The position numbers and the translations under genes are program-made. A model generated the notes under the pieces. The model was not told the origin of the DNA, made no database searches, and saw nothing but the letters and a program-made list of their open reading frames with translations. Shown here one piece after another: positions 60,923 through 64,000 of a stretch of DNA of 64,000 bases (the stretch's first letter is position 1; every line of letters starts with the position of its first letter). The stretch is from CATOSK01 sp034423195. Its GTDB lineage: Bacteria; Chloroflexota; Dehalococcoidia; Lucifugimonadales; UBA3495. Location of the stretch: contig DAOUIZ010000002.1 of NCBI GenBank assembly GCA_034423195.1, positions 1-64,000 of the forward strand. The letters run 5' to 3'.

Positions 60923-62299
60923 TTACAAGTCCTCGATGCGGGCCTCCGGGAGTTGCAGCTGAGTCATTACCGGACCCACATCCGCAGCTGACTCCACGTT
61001 CTTGAGCACCGCCGCCAACTCGGCGGCTTTTTGTTCTCCGGCGCGGAGGCCGACGAGGTAGGAGAACTTGGCGTCGAGGTCGTCCTCGGTCATGGGGCGG
61101 TAGTCGGTTTCCTTCGATACTTTGCGCCCGTCGCGGGTGGTAATTGTCACCAGCGTGTGCCAGCGGAGGCGGGGGTCCACCCAGTCCTCGCGGGGCTCGA
61201 CGCGGATGCGCCGGCGCATGGCGCGGACTTCCGGCCCGGCGCCGTGCTGTTCCTGATGGGCCTCCTTGAATCCCATCCCCGGGTAGATGATGGCAATGGC
61301 CAAGGCGTCGCCGCAGTCGGCGGGGTGCCGCTGGCCGGTGAAATAGCTGTTGATGTCGAAGGGTCGCATTCCAATGAGCACGTCCTCGATGTCGGCGGCG
61401 GTGAGGCCGTGCTCCTCCATCAGCTCGCGGATGGCCTGGCGGGGGGCCTGGAGGCCCGCGCCGGTGCTGTTCCGCTTGAACATTAGGCCGAGGAAGTAAT
61501 AATCATCACCGAGGCGGTCAACGAACTCAGGGCCGGGGTCCTCGATGCCAAGGTAGCTGTGGAAGAACCCGTTGGCGCCGTCGAAGATGTCGCGGGGCGT
61601 GTCGTATCCGGCCTTGGCCATGAGGGCGGCGGTGACCCCGTTCTGGGCGCCGATGCCGCCGCGGGTGAAGGACTTGGTCATGTGGCCGGTCTCCCGGTGC
61701 CAGGCGGTGATTCCGCCGGACAGGTGGGCCGCCAGGGTGAGGCAGGAGTCCATCTCATCTCTGGACAATCCGAGGACGACACCGGCGGAAACGGCGGCGC
61801 CCATGGTGTTGCCCTCGTCGAAGGGGCTAACGCTGCGGCCGGTCTCCCGCTGGACGCGGGCGGCGACGGAGTGGACCCGCTTGGAGACCTCGTATCCGAG
61901 GACGACGGCGCGAAGGGCCTGCTGACCGGAAGCGCCGGCGAGTTGGCCGGCGGTCATGGCGGCGCCAACGCATCCGGCGAAAACGTGGCTGCCCCGGGTG
62001 CTGAAGTCGTCGATGGGGTCCACCTCGTCGGCGTGGCCGAGGGTGCCGTTGACCAAGGCGGCGCTGTGGACCGACGCGCGCCGGGGGAAGCCGATTACGG
62101 TGCAATCCTCACCGCTGCCGGAGACGGCGACGAACCGGTTGAGGCGGTGGGCCACCGGAAGCATGGAGCAGGCCAGGATGCTGCCAAGACCGTCGTAAAG
62201 GGCGAGGCGGGCTTTATCCCGCACCGCCGCCGGGAGGTCGGAGTACCCGGTGGAGCTTATCCAGTCTACGAGGACGCCGGTGCGGGTCTGGGTGGCCAT
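60923..62299 (-). CDS. MmgE/PrpD family protein
   Basis: A 458-residue protein of the 2-methylcitrate dehydratase/cis-aconitate decarboxylase family. TLGHADEVDPIDDFSTRGSH and GYEVSKRVHSVAARV, plus HMTKSFTRGGIGAQNGV, are the typical regions. AGAGGAAGAT precedes ATG 62299. Substrate unclear. Confidence 0.9.
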   Translation of the reverse strand: MATQTRTGVLVDWISSTGYSDLPAAVRDKARLALYDGLGSILACSMLPVAHRLNRFVAVSGSGEDCTVIGFPRRASVHSAALVNGTLGHADEVDPIDDFSTRGSHVFAGCVGAAMTAGQLAGASGQQALRAVVLGYEVSKRVHSVAARVQRETGRSVSPFDEGNTMGAAVSAGVVLGLSRDEMDSCLTLAAHLSGGITAWHRETGHMTKSFTRGGIGAQNGVTAALMAKAGYDTPRDIFDGANGFFHSYLGIEDPGPEFVDRLGDDYYFLGLMFKRNSTGAGLQAPRQAIRELMEEHGLTAADIEDVLIGMRPFDINSYFTGQRHPADCGDALAIAIIYPGMGFKEAHQEQHGAGPEVRAMRRRIRVEPREDWVDPRLRWHTLVTITTRDGRKVSKETDYRPMTEDDLDAKFSYLVGLRAGEQKAAELAAVLKNVESAADVGPVMTQLQLPEARIEDL

Positions 62300-62370
62300 A
62301 TCTTCCTCTCCGTGCTGACTTGGGGATGGCTGAGAAAGCCATCCCCTTCAGGGCAGCGGGCCAGGGTAGG

Positions 62371-63417
62371 TTACGGGGTGATGAGGACCCACATGGGTCG
62401 GGCGCCCACGTCGTAGACCTGCCCGGGGGTGAGCTCGCCGGTTTCGCCGTTGAGCTGGTAGGAGGCGAGGCGTCCCGACTCGGAGCCGGCGGCGTAGACG
62501 AACTTTCCCTGGGGGTCGAGGCTGAAGGCGCTGGGGACCTGTTCCGTCGAGGCGCGGCCCGCCGGGGTGAGGCGGCCGGCGGCGTCAACGGTGAAGCTGG
62601 CGATGGAGTTGTGGCCCCGGTTGGGGACGAGGAGCAGCTTTCCGTCGGCGGTTATCTGGATCATGGAGCAGGTGTTGCGGACGCTGGTCCCTTCCGGGAG
62701 GCTGCTGACGGTCTGGATGGCGGAGAGGGCGCCCGAGTCCGGGTCCATGGCGTAGCTGGTGACGCTGCTGCCCTGCTCGTCGGAGAAGTAGGCGATGTCC
62801 AGGGTGGGATGGAAGCAGTAGTGGCGGGGGCCGAGGAACTCGGTCAGCTCTAGGATGGCCGGTTCGTTGGGGGTGAGGCTGCCGGTATCCTGGTCGAACT
62901 TGAACTGGTAGATGACGTTGGGGCCGAGGGCGTCGCCGGGAGGGTTCATGACGTTGTCGGCGATGCGGGCGATGTGGGGGACGAAGGCGAAGCGGTTGGA
63001 GCGGTCGACAAGGATGGAGTGGGCGCCGTTGTTGGTGGTTATCCACTCGATGGGCGGTTCGACGGCGGCGCCGTCATCGCCGATGGCGTGGACGCCGACC
63101 CGGGCGCCCTGGTAGTGGGAGGACAGGAGGAAGCGGCCGCGCCGGTCGGTGGACAGGTAGGTGGGAGATTCCTGGAGGGGGATGGTGGACAGCAGGGACA
63201 GGGAGCCATCCGAGGAGTCGACGCTGAAGGTGGACAACTGGTTGCTGTTGCGGTGCCCGACGTAGAGGCGGTTGCGGTCGGGGTTGAGCGCCAGAGCCGA
63301 GGGGCCGCCGGATACGGGGACTTCCCCCTTGGGCTGCAGCGCGCCGGTATCCTGGTCCATGTCCATTATGAGAATCTTGTCGTCGTCCTGGAGGGCTACG
63401 TACATGTTGTAGGCCAC
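62371..63417 (-). CDS. lactonase-type seven-bladed beta-propeller protein
   Basis: The 348-residue protein belongs to the Pgl-like lactonase family: PVSGGPSALALNPDRNRLY, EGTSVRNTCSMIQITADGKL and DPQGKFVYAAGSESGRL. It may be a 6-phosphogluconolactonase or another lactone hydrolase. The start is GTG at 63417 behind GGAGGTG. Two structured leader elements lie directly upstream. Confidence 0.9.
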   Translation of the reverse strand: MAYNMYVALQDDDKILIMDMDQDTGALQPKGEVPVSGGPSALALNPDRNRLYVGHRNSNQLSTFSVDSSDGSLSLLSTIPLQESPTYLSTDRRGRFLLSSHYQGARVGVHAIGDDGAAVEPPIEWITTNNGAHSILVDRSNRFAFVPHIARIADNVMNPPGDALGPNVIYQFKFDQDTGSLTPNEPAILELTEFLGPRHYCFHPTLDIAYFSDEQGSSVTSYAMDPDSGALSAIQTVSSLPEGTSVRNTCSMIQITADGKLLLVPNRGHNSIASFTVDAAGRLTPAGRASTEQVPSAFSLDPQGKFVYAAGSESGRLASYQLNGETGELTPGQVYDVGARPMWVLITP

Positions 63418-63433
63418 GGGGACACCTCCGTTC

Positions 63434-63497
63434 TAAGGGTCGCCACCTTTCGCCGCCAATCAAGGCAACTTGTCTAAGGCGCCGGGTGGCTCCGTTC
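63434..63497 (-). promoter_or_regulatory. structured leader element, copy 10 (proximal)
   Basis: On the minus strand, GCCACC pairs with GGTGGC (forward 63485-63490 and 63442-63447). This differs from GCCGCC/GGCGGC at two pairing positions that changed together. The loop is TTAGACAAGTTGCC; the tail GACCCTTAGAAC. Confidence 0.7.
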
Positions 63498-63561
63498 TAA
63501 GCGTCGCCGCTTTCGGGCGCACAAGCTAGGTAACTTGTCTAAGGCGCCCTGGGCGGCTCCG
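63498..63561 (-). promoter_or_regulatory. structured leader element, copy 11 (distal)
   Basis: The outer stem is GCCGC/GCGGC, the inner stem GGGCGC/GCGCCC, the loop TTAGACAAGTTACC and the tail GACGCTTAGAAC. It is in tandem with copy 10, with a 64-base period. Confidence 0.7.
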
Positions 63562-63651
63562 CATGTCGGTTGATGGCCGCATTATACGCTGAAAGGGGAA
63601 ACGGGGGAGCCACGGGTATACTCGGATAGACCAATTGAGAGAGGGGCGGCC

Positions 63652-64000
63652 ATGAAGATTTATTTTGCGGGTTCGATTCGGGCGGGGCGGGAGGACCAGG
63701 AAGTCTACCAGCAACTGATCCGGGGCTTGCTGGAGCTGGGGCCGGTGCTGACGGAGCACGTGGGGAGCCCGGAGCTGACGGATGCGGGGGACGACGGCCC
63801 GTCGGACGCCGAGATCTACCGGCGGGACATGGGCTGGCTGGATGAGGCGGACGCGGTGGTGGCGGAGGTGACCGTTCCGTCCCTGGGGGTGGGCTACGAG
63901 ATCGGGCGGGCGGAGATGCTGGGAAAGCCGGTCATCTGCCTGTTCCGGCCGGGCCAGGGGAGGCGACTGTCGGCGATGATTTCGGGCCATCCGGCGATGG
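63652..64000 (+). CDS. nucleoside 2-deoxyribosyltransferase/DNPH1-like protein, cut at the right edge
   Basis: GAGAGGGGCGG precedes ATG 63652. The first 116 residues include MKIYFAGSIRAGREDQEVYQ and IYRRDMGWLDEADAVVAEVT, then LGVGYEIGRAEMLGKPVICLF. The catalytic Glu is in GVGYEIGRAE. This is the pattern of DNPH1/Rcl-type 2'-deoxynucleoside 5'-monophosphate N-glycosidases. The C-terminus is outside the window. Confidence 0.88.
   Translation, partial: MKIYFAGSIRAGREDQEVYQQLIRGLLELGPVLTEHVGSPELTDAGDDGPSDAEIYRRDMGWLDEADAVVAEVTVPSLGVGYEIGRAEMLGKPVICLFRPGQGRRLSAMISGHPAM

Noticed and set aside
63670..63681. GGTTCGATTC, like a tRNA T-arm
   Set aside because: It lies inside the DNPH1-like coding region and no tRNA cloverleaf surrounds it. 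No tRNA was found in the window.

Overview
The window looks like a chromosomal segment of an uncultured, GC-rich, F420-using bacterium, most likely a Chloroflexota member of the SAR202/Dehalococcoidia kind. That is inference. It rests on the NADPH:F420 reductase, two luciferase-like monooxygenases, a family III CoA-transferase, a VOC/acyl-CoA-dehydrogenase-like oxygenase/MFS cluster, DUF1015, DUF2851, DUF429 and many cytoplasmic beta-propellers. No rRNA, tRNA, CRISPR array or complete insertion sequence was seen.

Layout. 1-3.5 kb holds a DUF262 gene cut by the left edge, a thioredoxin-fold protein and a VapBC-type toxin-antitoxin pair. 3.6-12.9 kb holds F420 reductase, VOC, LmbE-type deacetylase, an isocitrate-lyase/PEP-mutase family enzyme, DUF429, cupin, DUF2851, a CoA-transferase and an asparaginase homologue lacking a catalytic Asp. 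13.5-20.7 kb is a quality-control and energy block: ftsH, hflK, hflC, sucC, sucD. 20.7-31 kb holds an M42-like peptidase, a malate/lactate dehydrogenase, NIPSNAP, GNAT, a voltage-gated cation channel next to pcrA/uvrD, a class V aminotransferase and DUF1015. 31-45.7 kb holds an odd SDR, a luciferase-like oxidoreductase, an ACT protein, a histidine-decarboxylase-like enzyme, two propellers, a VOC/flavin monooxygenase/MFS cluster and two membrane proteins. 46-64 kb holds a DEAH helicase with zinc ribbons, arylsulfotransferase-like protein, a hendecad coiled-coil protein, hydrolases, a second luciferase-like oxidoreductase, SDRs, MFS, a small aspartyl protease, a propeller/Ig-like pair, MmgE/PrpD, a lactonase-type propeller and a nucleotide N-glycosidase cut by the right edge.

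The most unusual content is intergenic. (1) A roughly 64-base structured element with a conserved TTAGACAAGTTACC loop occurs in 11 copies at eight loci. It points the same way as the next gene, and its stems vary in sequence while keeping pairing, so it is a strong candidate for an undescribed cis-acting RNA or leader family. (2) Arrays of T-tract/TGTCC decamers spaced 10-12 bp apart lie in at least four intergenic regions. (3) A GGGGGATGCATCCCCC-type palindrome occurs nine times, mostly between convergent genes.

The top strand looks C-rich (third positions) left of about 33-37 kb and G-rich to the right. This holds for genes on both strands, so a skew switch may fall within the window.
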